A stretch of 13,854 nt of DNA from an uncultured Collinsella sp. (GTDB taxonomy: Bacteria > Actinomycetota > Coriobacteriia > Coriobacteriales > Coriobacteriaceae), in the NCBI GenBank assembly GCA_900550595.1, contig URTB01000020.1, forward strand, positions 1 through 13,854, in the 5' to 3' direction. How positions within the stretch are numbered: position 1 is the stretch's first letter; every line of letters starts with the position of its first letter. Shown in pieces: positions 1 to 9,000 of the stretch. A program made the position numbers and the translations under genes. The notes below the pieces were generated by a model, which was given only the letters and a program-made list of their open reading frames with translations, did no database searches and was not told the DNA's origin.

Positions 1-2043
1 GGGCTCGACTGCGTGATCGCAGGCGGCTCGGTCTTTTCCCAGGCAGCCGAGGTGCAGACGGTGCGTGCCCTGGTGTGCGCGCTTGCCAATCCGGCCGATA
101 CGGCGCAGGGTCTTATGCCACTGCTGGCCTCGCCAATGTTTGCACTCGGCGCCCAGGAGTTCCTGGCGCTGGCGACCAAGCTCGACGAGCAGACGGGCGA
201 GACGTCGCGCCGCAATATCGATGTGGGCATCATGAGCGATTCCGATGTGCCGGGTTTGCAGAACCTGCCGCTCGTGACGCGTGCCCGCGAGGTACTGCGC
301 TACGCGCTTCGTCGCGTGGGACGCGATTCGTTCGCCGCCATCGCGCGCGACGCGGTCAATGCCTCCGGCTGGTTCGTGCGTCTGGCGCAGCGCGGCCCCG
401 AGGGCAAGGCCATTGCCGCCAACGTGCTCAAGGCGCTCGACGCCGTGACCGAGGCAGAGGCCGAGCTCGGCAATTCTCCGCGCTCCATCGCGCTCGCCTT
501 CGACCGCTTCTTGTCGGGCAAGGAGGCCCCGGGCGCCCTCAACGAGGAGGGCGACGGCGCGGTGCGCATCATGACCGTGCATGCGTCCAAGGGTCTGGAG
601 TATCCGGTCGTAGCGGTTGCCGAGTGTTTTGGCGTGCGCAAATCGTCCGGTGCGGCACAGATGGGTCGCGTCGGCGGTGGGGCGCAAGTCGTGGCGCTGC
701 CGGCGCGCTTCGATGGCGTTAAGCTTGCCGACGGGACCTTCGTGAAGGGCGATGACGTCAAAAAGCAGTTTGAACACGCGTTTAAGGGCAAGGGCACGTC
801 GCTGTGGCTGCCGCCAGAGCTTATGGAGGACGTATGCGCGACGGGCTCTCCCGCCGAGGCATTTGCCCGCCTGCGCAACGACGACCTGCAGCTTTCGCTC
901 GAGGAACGGGCCCGCTTGCTCTACGTTGCCATGACGCGTGCGGGCGAGTTGGTGATCTTGGCGATGGACGCCGGCGTGAGCCGTGGCAAGGTGACGGCGC
1001 CGACCTTCGATGTCGAGACGGATCTGACCTACGACGTGCTGCGCCGCATCCTGCCGACCGACAGTCTGGACATGCCGCAGCTCGATAGCGACCGCCTGGT
1101 GTTCGACAACTCCCAACCGGGCGACTACGAGCTCATTTCGCTGGCGGACTTTACGTTTGGCGAGCAGGCGTTTGAGGCCAACGCTTCGCTGGATGTCGAG
1201 GGCAGGCTTGTTCGTGGCGATGCCGATGCCGCCGATAATGCTGCGCACTCAACTGTGCCCGGTCCCGCCGACCCCAATCCCGATTCGTTTGAGCTTGTGT
1301 ATCCCCAGGCAGTGGGCGTGCGCATGGGCATCTGCCCGTATCCGATGCGTGACTCGTATAGCTACTCATCAATCGCCGCGGCACTCCATGCCGAGACGGA
1401 AGACCGTGCCGCCGAGGCGCGTGTTCCCATGGACGAGTCCGGCGATGATGCGGAGTCGGATGGTTCCGAGATGACGGATGCAGACGTGGCCGCTGTTGAG
1501 CCCGCCGGCAACCCTATGGCGCTGGGCTCGGCGTTCCACGCCGCCTGCCAGTGGCTCATCGAGATGGGTGCCGATGCGCTGCCCGCTGCGCGCGCCGATG
1601 CGCTGGCGCGTCTGTGGCGCCTGACGCCGGAGCAGCGCGGGCGCTTCGATGCCGCCCTGAATCGCTGGCTCAAGTCGGCTGTTCGTGCCGACCTGCTCGC
1701 GTGGCCGTGCGTTCGCGCCGAGGTGCCGTTCTTCTCACTGGGCTGCGAGGACGAGGACATCGCTCGCTACGGTGCATATGCCGAAGGCGCCATCGATGCA
1801 CTGGCCACCGACCCGGCCGATCCGTCGCGCGCACTGGTCATCGACTACAAGACGGGTGGCACGCCGGACGAGACGCCGGACCAGCTGCTCGAGAAGCACG
1901 CCCTGCAGGCGCGCGTCTATTCGGATGTTCTGCATAAGGCGGGCTTTAAGACGGTGACCGTCAAGTTCGTCCGCGTGGAGCAGCCGGATCCAACCATCTT
2001 CGTCGAACCCGCCGAGCCCCAAGTAGTCACCTACAATCTTTAG
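1..2043 (+). CDS. addA: AddA-type ATP-dependent helicase/nuclease subunit A, C-terminal part (5' end outside window)
   Basis: This is the C-terminal 680 residues of an AddAB (RexAB) nuclease-helicase subunit. The complex unwinds and resects double-strand breaks and prepares 3' single-stranded DNA for RecA. The frame is open from base 1, so the true start lies upstream and the GTG at 13 is only an internal codon. Seen in the sequence: a UvrD-family motif V segment (RIMTVHASKGLEYPVV, about 565-612) and motif VI (RLLYVAMTRA, about 913-942). An acidic, low-complexity linker follows (about 1400-1500). The C-terminal PD-(D/E)XK nuclease has GSAFH (His at 1537), GAIDAL, VIDYKTGG (1837-1860) and QARVY, which is the RecB/AddA nuclease order. 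There is no cysteine cluster of the AddB iron-sulfur type. The partner addB is expected upstream by family gene order, but this is not visible. A RecB-like helicase is the alternative; the nuclease and helicase assignments themselves are firm. Confidence 0.88.
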   Translation, partial: GLDCVIAGGSVFSQAAEVQTVRALVCALANPADTAQGLMPLLASPMFALGAQEFLALATKLDEQTGETSRRNIDVGIMSDSDVPGLQNLPLVTRAREVLRYALRRVGRDSFAAIARDAVNASGWFVRLAQRGPEGKAIAANVLKALDAVTEAEAELGNSPRSIALAFDRFLSGKEAPGALNEEGDGAVRIMTVHASKGLEYPVVAVAECFGVRKSSGAAQMGRVGGGAQVVALPARFDGVKLADGTFVKGDDVKKQFEHAFKGKGTSLWLPPELMEDVCATGSPAEAFARLRNDDLQLSLEERARLLYVAMTRAGELVILAMDAGVSRGKVTAPTFDVETDLTYDVLRRILPTDSLDMPQLDSDRLVFDNSQPGDYELISLADFTFGEQAFEANASLDVEGRLVRGDADAADNAAHSTVPGPADPNPDSFELVYPQAVGVRMGICPYPMRDSYSYSSIAAALHAETEDRAAEARVPMDESGDDAESDGSEMTDADVAAVEPAGNPMALGSAFHAACQWLIEMGADALPAARADALARLWRLTPEQRGRFDAALNRWLKSAVRADLLAWPCVRAEVPFFSLGCEDEDIARYGAYAEGAIDALATDPADPSRALVIDYKTGGTPDETPDQLLEKHALQARVYSDVLHKAGFKTVTVKFVRVEQPDPTIFVEPAEPQVVTYNL

Positions 2044-2080
2044 CCCGACCGGGGCTGCCCGCACTCCATTCCCCAATAAC

Positions 2081-2143
2081 TTGCGGTGGAATAGTTCCTG
2101 TTTGGGCTCCATAGACCGCTAAACAGGAACTATTTCACCGCAA
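2081..2143. repeat. Long imperfect inverted repeat between addA and dnaE
   Basis: Two 23-base arms (2081-2103 and 2121-2143) are reverse complements of each other except at one position, which is a G-T wobble in the folded form. They enclose a 17-base spacer. The arms begin TTGCGGTG and end CACCGCAA. No T-run follows on either strand, so it is not a classical intrinsic terminator, although a transcript of either strand would form a very stable hairpin. I infer a palindromic intergenic repeat unit (REP- or MITE-like) or a transcription-blocking structure at the end of addA. I see no clear target-site duplication. Confidence 0.75.
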
Positions 2144-2199
2144 CTGCAAGAGGAGCCGTGTGGGTTTGGCTAGGTTCGGGTGCTGTCCGTGCCGTGGGG

Positions 2200-2205
2200 T
2201 AAAAT
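2200..2205 (+). promoter_or_regulatory. Candidate -10 element for dnaE
   Basis: TAAAAT lies 39 bases before the dnaE start and matches TATAAT at four of six positions. No convincing -35 hexamer is found at 16-19 bases upstream; TTCGGG at 2175-2180 is the least bad. Immediately downstream, GTTC (2207-2210) and GAAC (2216-2219) form a short inverted repeat over the presumed transcription start. It is not in LexA-box orientation. This is a weak call. Confidence 0.3.
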
Positions 2206-2244
2206 CGTTCAGTCAGAACACGAACCCGCATCGGAGCTCATTAC

Positions 2245-5200
2245 ATGGCATTTGTCCATCTGCACAATCACACTGTTTTCTCCATGCTCGACGGCGCAAC
2301 CCGTATCCAGGATATGGTCAACCGCGCCGTAGAGCTGGGCATGCCCGCCGTCGCCATTACCGACCACGGCTACATGTATGGCGTGCCCGACCTGGCGCTG
2401 GCCTGCGACGCCGTCAACCACAACACGCCCGAGTACAAAACCTGGAGCCACGACAAGGCCTTCTTGGAAAAGGACCGCCGCGACGAGCTGGTGGAGCCCG
2501 ATCCCGAGGAAAACCCGCGCGAGCATGCCCAGTATGTGAAGGACATGGCCATGTGGGACGAGAAGGGCAACATCGACGAGCTCAAGCCGCCCCTGGTCAT
2601 CAAACCCATCTTTGGCTGTGAGGTCTACTTTACGCCGGACGAGACGCTCGCCCGCGACCATAAGCCCGAGCTCTACCACATGATCCTTCTGGCCAAGGAC
2701 CAGGAGGGCTACGTCAACCTGATGCAGACGGTCTCCGAGGCCGCCGTGCAGGGCTTTTACTACAAGCCGCGCGTGACGCTCGACAACCTGCGCCGCCACG
2801 CCAAGGGCATGATCTGCACCAGCGCCTGCATCGCGGGCATCATTCCCAAGTACATCGACCGCGGTGACATGGAAGGCGCCATCAAGTGGGCCGAGACCTT
2901 CCGTGACACCTTCGACCCCGGCGACTTTTATATCGAGATCCAGGAACACGGCATCACCACCGACAACGGCCTGACCGACGAGCAGATGGACCGCGCGCTC
3001 ATCGATATTGCCAAGCAAGTGGGCGTCAAGGTCATCGCCACCAACGACTTCCACTACCTGCGCCGCGAGGACGCGCCCGTGCAGGACGTCATCATGTGCA
3101 TTGGCATGAACGCCAAGGTCGACGACCCCAACCGCATGCGCATGACCGGCTCGGAGTTTTACATGAAGACCGAGGAGGAGATGCGGGCGATGTTCCCGTA
3201 TTGCCCCGAGGCCTGCGACAACACGCTCGAGATTGCCGACAAGTGCTATGTGGAGCTGGACTGGGACTCCATCATCCTGCCGCGCTTCCCGTTGCTCGAT
3301 CCCGGCGAGACGCACGAGAGCCAGTTCCGCCGCGAGTGCGAGAAGGGCCTGCGCCAGCACTATGGTGACGATTGGGCCACGCGCGAGATCTGTGGCGTCA
3401 ACATCAAAGAGCGCTTTGAGTACGAATACAAGGTCATCTGCGACAAGGGCTTTGCCGCCTACTTTTTGATCGTCGCCGAATACGTGCAATGGGCCAAGGA
3501 CAACGGCATCGGCGTCGGCCCTGGCCGTGGCTCGGCAGCCGGCGCTATCGTCGCCTACGCCATGAACATCACCGCGTTTGACCCGCTCGAGAACGGCCTG
3601 ATGTTCGAGAGGTTCCTGTCCCCGCAGCGTACCGAGATGCCCGATATCGATATGGACTTCGACGATGAGCGGCGCCTCGAGGTCGTGGAGCACGTTCGCC
3701 AGCTCTACGGCCCCGAGAAGGTCACCCACGTTATCACCTACTCGACCATCAAGGCCAAGCAGGCCATCAACGACGCCGCGCGCGTTCTGGACTACCCCGT
3801 CTACATGGGCCAGCGCCTGTCCAAGATGGTCTCGAGCGACCCCAAGGTCAAGCTCAAGCAGGTACTCGAAAAACAACCCGGCAAAGAGGATCTGTTTAAC
3901 CCCGACTTTGCCGAGGCCTATAAAAAGGACGACGACGCCCGCCGCATCATCGACACGGCGCTCTCGATCGAGGGCCTCACCCGTGGCGAGGGCGTGCACG
4001 CGTGCGCCGTTCTGATCTGCCGCGACCCCGTCAACGAGCATGTGCCCACCAAGCTCGACACCAAGGGCGGCGTCGAGATTACCCAGTACGAGGGCCATAC
4101 CGTTGCCGACATGGGCCTGCTCAAGATGGACTTCTTGGGCCTGCGCACGCTGACGGTTATCTCCAAGGCCAAGGCAAACATCAAAAAGAACTTTGGCATC
4201 GACATCAAAGAGGAAGAGATCCCCTTTGACGATCCCGAGATCTTTAAGCTCATGGGCTCCGGTCACACCGCCGGCGTCTTCCAGGTCGAGTCCGCCGGCA
4301 TGACGGCCACGATCAAGAACATGAAGCCCACCGAGTACAAGCACGTCGTGGCATTGATCGCTCTATACCGCCCGGGCCCGCTGGGCGCCGGCATGGTTTC
4401 GTCCTACATCAACCGTATGAACGGCAAGGAGCCGGCCGTCTCCTACGACGACCGCCTGGACGACATCCTGGGCGAAACCTACGGCACCATGGTCTACCAG
4501 GAGCAGGTTATGCTCATCTCCGTTGAGATGTGCGGCTTCTCCAAGGGCGAATCGGACTCGCGTATCCGTAAGCCCGTGGCTAAGAAAAAGATCAAGCTGC
4601 TCACGTCGACGGTGCTCCACTGGGAGGATGGCTCGGACGAGACCACCTACGACCACTGGATGAACGGCGCTATCAAGAACAACTACACGCGCGAGGTCGC
4701 CCAGAAGATTTGGGACGATGTTCTCGAGTTCGCATCTTACGCCTTTAACAAGTCGCACTCCGCCGGCTACGCCATCCTGGTTATGCAGACGGCGTGGCTC
4801 AAGGCGCACTATCCGCACGAGTACATGGCGGCCGTTCTGACGTCCTATACGGGCAAGACCGACAAGATCGTTCACTACGTCTCGGCGTGCCGTCACGACG
4901 GCATCCCCGTGCTGTCGCCAGATGTCAACGAGTCCGGTACCGAGTTCACGGCTACCAAGGAAGGCGTGCGCTTTGGTTTGGCTGGCATCCGCGGCGTGGG
5001 CACCGGCGTGGCGCAGGCGATTATCGCCGAGCGCGAGGCGGGCGGCCCGTTTAAGACGCTGCACGACTTTGTCGAGCGCGTGGACTCGAGCCAGGCCAAC
5101 CGTCGCGTGATCGAATCGCTCATCAAGGCAGGCGCCTTCGACTCCACGGGTTATCCGCGCCGCCAGATGATGCACTTTGTGGATAAGAACAACCCCGAGA

Positions 5201-6048
5201 ACATCATCGATGCCGCCGTGAAGCGCCAAAAGGATCGTGCGAGCGGCCAGACGTCGTTCTTCGACATGTTCGGCGATGTTGAGGGTTCGGGCTTTGAGGT
5301 GAGCGTGCCCGATCCGGATGGCCAGGAGTGGGACCGTCACCTTAAGCTGAGCCAGGAGAAGGAGGTCCTGGGCATCTATGTCTCGGACCACCCGCTGCGC
5401 CCGTTTGAATATGCACTAGCCAAGGCACGCGACTTCTCGTTCTCGCAGATCGACACCGGCTACGAGGTGCAAAACCCCACGGGCGGTACCATCAACCAGG
5501 AGATTCCCGAGGGCAAGGCGCTGTGGTGGGCCGGCATGGTCTCGAGCGTGTCCAAGCGCGTGACCAAAAACGGTGACCCCATGGGCATCGTGCAGCTCGA
5601 GGACATGGAAGGCGAGGCCACGGTCGTGGTGTTCCCCAAGACCTACAAGGAGGCCGAGGGGTACCTGTACGGCGAGGTCGATCCCGAGACCGGTGCACAG
5701 CTGTCCGATGCGTTTGTGCGCATTAAGGGCAAGCTCGAGCGTTCGGACCGCGGCGACCAGATCATCGCGCAGGAGATCGTGCCGCTTGAGCTTAACGAGG
5801 AGAACAACAAGCCCAAGGTGTTTGAGGTCATGGTGCCCAACAGCCGCTTTAGCCAGGGCAATATGGCGCGTCTTGCCACGGTGCTTACCGCCAACCCGGG
5901 CGGCGACCGCGTGGAGATCTTTATCGAGCAGGTGGACGGGCGCGTACTGCGTGCCGAGGTGCCGGCCAAGGTCAACGCACGCTCGATTCCGCTGCTGGCA
6001 GAGGCCAAGGCCATCGTCGGCAACCAAGGCAGAGTGACGGTGATCTAA
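2245..6048 (+). CDS. dnaE: DNA polymerase III alpha subunit DnaE, with intact PHP metal site
   Basis: This is the replicative C-family DNA polymerase catalytic subunit (1267 aa), working with the beta clamp and clamp loader. ATG at 2245 has GGAG at 2233-2236, 8 bases upstream. The N-terminal PHP domain holds HLHNHT (H7, H9), D16, TDHG (H41), GCE (E126), H145, C195 and NDFH (D268, H270). All nine metal-ligand positions of proofreading DnaE1 enzymes are therefore filled. The palm has the nucleotide-binding GVGPGRGSAAG (from 423) and PDIDMDFD, with D467 and D469 as catalytic aspartates and D629 in KMDFLGLRTLT as the likely third. FNKSHSAGYA follows. A helix-hairpin-helix region lies at about 909-927, a QTSFF clamp-binding candidate at 1002-1006, and an OB fold from about 1093. 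The usual family length is near 1160-1190. The excess comes mainly from an insertion of about 60 residues in the PHP domain (about 57-117) and one of about 12 in the polymerase core (about 785-810). It probably forms an operon with the SNF2 gene 38 bp downstream. Confidence 0.98.
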   Translation: MAFVHLHNHTVFSMLDGATRIQDMVNRAVELGMPAVAITDHGYMYGVPDLALACDAVNHNTPEYKTWSHDKAFLEKDRRDELVEPDPEENPREHAQYVKDMAMWDEKGNIDELKPPLVIKPIFGCEVYFTPDETLARDHKPELYHMILLAKDQEGYVNLMQTVSEAAVQGFYYKPRVTLDNLRRHAKGMICTSACIAGIIPKYIDRGDMEGAIKWAETFRDTFDPGDFYIEIQEHGITTDNGLTDEQMDRALIDIAKQVGVKVIATNDFHYLRREDAPVQDVIMCIGMNAKVDDPNRMRMTGSEFYMKTEEEMRAMFPYCPEACDNTLEIADKCYVELDWDSIILPRFPLLDPGETHESQFRRECEKGLRQHYGDDWATREICGVNIKERFEYEYKVICDKGFAAYFLIVAEYVQWAKDNGIGVGPGRGSAAGAIVAYAMNITAFDPLENGLMFERFLSPQRTEMPDIDMDFDDERRLEVVEHVRQLYGPEKVTHVITYSTIKAKQAINDAARVLDYPVYMGQRLSKMVSSDPKVKLKQVLEKQPGKEDLFNPDFAEAYKKDDDARRIIDTALSIEGLTRGEGVHACAVLICRDPVNEHVPTKLDTKGGVEITQYEGHTVADMGLLKMDFLGLRTLTVISKAKANIKKNFGIDIKEEEIPFDDPEIFKLMGSGHTAGVFQVESAGMTATIKNMKPTEYKHVVALIALYRPGPLGAGMVSSYINRMNGKEPAVSYDDRLDDILGETYGTMVYQEQVMLISVEMCGFSKGESDSRIRKPVAKKKIKLLTSTVLHWEDGSDETTYDHWMNGAIKNNYTREVAQKIWDDVLEFASYAFNKSHSAGYAILVMQTAWLKAHYPHEYMAAVLTSYTGKTDKIVHYVSACRHDGIPVLSPDVNESGTEFTATKEGVRFGLAGIRGVGTGVAQAIIAEREAGGPFKTLHDFVERVDSSQANRRVIESLIKAGAFDSTGYPRRQMMHFVDKNNPENIIDAAVKRQKDRASGQTSFFDMFGDVEGSGFEVSVPDPDGQEWDRHLKLSQEKEVLGIYVSDHPLRPFEYALAKARDFSFSQIDTGYEVQNPTGGTINQEIPEGKALWWAGMVSSVSKRVTKNGDPMGIVQLEDMEGEATVVVFPKTYKEAEGYLYGEVDPETGAQLSDAFVRIKGKLERSDRGDQIIAQEIVPLELNEENNKPKVFEVMVPNSRFSQGNMARLATVLTANPGGDRVEIFIEQVDGRVLRAEVPAKVNARSIPLLAEAKAIVGNQGRVTVI

Positions 6049-6076
6049 GGGCGACCTTGCTGGTCCGCGCGAGATT

Positions 6077-6084
6077 GGAGGAAG
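6077..6084 (+). promoter_or_regulatory. Ribosome binding site that fixes the SNF2 gene start
   Basis: GGAGGAAG lies 5 bases (counted from GGAGG) before ATG 6087. An in-frame TTG at 6057 would add 10 residues, but it has no comparable site before it, so ATG 6087 is preferred. Confidence 0.8.
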
Positions 6085-6086
6085 TG

Positions 6087-9000
6087 ATGGCGCAGGGGAC
6101 GTTTGTGCAGGCGCTTCGTAAGGAGGCGGCGCTCAGCAGTACCTTTATGAAGGGGCGCTCGCTCATGCTCAACGGCGCCGTGCTGTCGATTGAGGACAGC
6201 GGCTCGCGCTTCTCCAAAAACGTGACGGTCGAGGGCACGGTGCGCGGCTCGCGCGGCGACCTGTACAAGACGCATGTGGAACTCGACATGGACGAGCACG
6301 AGGTGATCGACTACGACTGCGATTGCCCCGCCGCCTATCGCTACCCCGGCATGTGCAAGCATGCCATCGCCACGGCGTTGGCGTACCTGGACGCAAGCGG
6401 CATTGAGCCTGTTGAGGGGCTGCGCACGCCGGTTCGTACGTTTACGGCGGAGCCCGCACAATCCAAGCAGCCCACACGCCCCGCGCCCACCGCATCTGCG
6501 GTCAACCCCAACTTTCCCTTCCCGGCACCCGTCCCCACGAGCCCGAGCCTTGTGGCGGCGCTTTCCGATCTTTCGGACGCGCGCATGGACGAGCTCGTGG
6601 CCATGCGTCGCAAGCTCGCCGGCACCATTGACCCCGATGCGCCCAAAGCGGTGCTGGAGCCCTCGCTGGTGCCGTACTACAATTCGCTGTTTGCCGATCG
6701 CTTTAACTGGGCGCTCGAGTTTCGCATTCGCTGCGGTTCGGTGTCCTACGTGGTTAAGGATATCGACGGCATGGCCGATGCCTATGTGCGCGGCGGTACG
6801 TTCTCCTATGGCAAGAAGCTTACGTTTGCCCATGTGCCCGAAGCTTTCGATGACGTGTCGACAAAGCTGCTCGACTTTATCGCAATGACGGTCGCCTACC
6901 TAGGCGATATTACGAGCTCGCGCCCGGCATCGTATGACTTTGCCCGCAGCGGCTTTGTCGCCGAGCGTCAGTTGCCGGTATCCGAGTATTCCGTCGTGTC
7001 CGTGCTGGACCTGCTGCGCGGCAGGGCCATGTCTTTTGAGCCTGCTTGGTCGCGGGGGACGACGACGCATCGCGCCTACGAGGTGGCAGTCGAGCCGTCG
7101 CCGCAGGGGGAGGGCGAAGTCCCGGCCAAGCGCCCGCCGCTCCTTGCCGCCAAGATTGCACCGGCGGCGGGTGGCAGCTACGACTTGCGCCTGCCGGCCG
7201 ATACGTATTGCTTTGTCGCGGGCGACGCAGCCTATCTGGTCGATACGCGCCGCGCGCGCCGTACCGACACGGCGTTTGCCCAACATGCGGCGCCGTTCCT
7301 TTCGCACTTGTTGCCCTGCCGCACGCCGGTCCATATCGCCGCCGACCAGGTGGGCGAGTTCTGCCGCATGGCGCTGCCTATCTTGCGCGACTACACCGAC
7401 CTGACCGCGCCCGCTGCGCTCGACGCCGTGGCGCCCGAGCCGAGTTTTGCCATGGCGATTGGCGTCGACGATGGTCTTGTGACCTGCAAGATTACGGTGA
7501 CCTACGGTGATTGGTCGGCAGATCTCTTTAGTCTTGGTGCTCCGGGCAGTCCTTTCGAAGAGCAACGCCCCGGCGTTCCGCCCCGCGATACGGTGGCGGA
7601 GTTTCGCGTTATGGACACGGCGGCCCTGTACTTCGATTTCTACGAGGGCGGCCTGGCGTTTGAGGAGCGCGACGACGCCCGCCTGTTCCACTTGCTGACC
7701 GAGGGCCTGTCTGCCCTGTCCGAGCTGGGCGAGGTCATGCTCAGCGACCGCCTGCGCCAGATCTCGGTCCGTCCTGCGCCCAAGCTTTCGGTGCGTGCGA
7801 CCGTCAAGAGCAACTTGCTCGACGTCGAGCTGGGTGCGAGCGGGCTTTCAGCGGCCGACCTTGCCATCTACCTCGATTCCTACAAGCGCCACCAGACGTT
7901 CGCTCGCCTTACATCCGGCGACATCGTTCGCCTGGACGAGGGCGCTCGTGCCGCGTTTGGTCTTGCCGAGGACCTGGGCGTCGATGCCGTCGACCTGCTC
8001 GACGGCGTGTCGCTTCCCGCGTCGAGTACCCTTTTTGTCGATAGCATGCTCGCGCGCACGCCGGCGCTCGAGGCCGATCGCGACGCCGCGTTCCGCCGCA
8101 CCGTCGAGCGTCTGGACACGCTCGGCAAGATGGACTTTACGGTGCCCGCCTCGCTCAAGGCTACGCTGCGTGGCTACCAGGTCGACGGCTATCAGTGGCT
8201 CGGCTCGCTTGAGCACTTGGGCCTTGGCGGCATCTTGGCCGACGATATGGGCTTGGGCAAAACGCTGCAGATGATCGCGCACATTCTGGCGCGCGTGGAA
8301 GCGGGGGATACCAAGCCCACGCTTGTGGTGTGCCCCGCGTCGCTCGTGTACAACTGGACTGCCGAGTTGGAGCGCTTTGCCCCCTCGCTTGATGTGTGCG
8401 CCATTGTGGGCGCCAAGGCTCAACGCCGTGTGCAGATCGCTGGCGTGGCCGAGCACAACGTGGTCGTGACGTCGTATGACCTCATGCGCCGCGACATCGA
8501 CGAATACATCGAGCAGGACTTTGCTCGCGTGGTGCTCGACGAGGCCCAGTACATTAAAAACCCGCTCACCCAGGTGGCGCGCGCCGCCAAGCGCCTGCCG
8601 GCCGGCGTGCGCTTTGCCTTGACGGGAACGCCCATCGAAAACCGCCTGTCCGAGCTCTGGAGTATCTTCGACTTTTTGATGCCGGGTCTTCTGGGCACGC
8701 GCGAGTCGTTTGCCAAGCGCTTCGAAAGCCCGGTCGAGCACGCCGAGGGTGACAGCGCCGCTCGTCTGCAGGCGCTCGTGTCGCCGTTTGTGCTGCGTCG
8801 CGTAAAGGAAGACGTGGTGGCCGACCTGCCCGAGAAGATCGAGGATACGGTGATGGCGCAACTTACCGGAGAGCAGCGCAAGCTCTACCTGGCCAACCAG
8901 GACCGCATTGCCCAACAAGTGCAGCACCGCGAGGCGGGGGAGTTTAAGAAAGACAAGCTCAAGGTACTTGCCGAGCTCACCAAGCTGCGCCAGATTTGCT

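Noticed and set aside
2042..2056. Small hairpin AGCCC/GGGCT at the addA stop codon as a terminator
   Set aside because: Only five pairs, overlapping the stop codon, and no T-run.
2207..2219. GTTC-N5-GAAC near the dnaE -10 as a LexA box
   Set aside because: The half-sites are in the reverse order of the GAAC-N4-GTTC LexA box and the spacing differs.
2209..4344. Long antisense open frame (711 codons, - strand) opposite dnaE
   Set aside because: dnaE on the + strand is unmistakable with motifs throughout. GC-rich codon bias opens the opposite frame, and the antisense protein is a low-complexity mix of Val, Leu, Gly, His and Asp without domain motifs.
4363..5391. Antisense open frame (342 codons, - strand) opposite dnaE
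   Set aside because: Fully inside dnaE, with no recognisable motif or gene spacing of its own.
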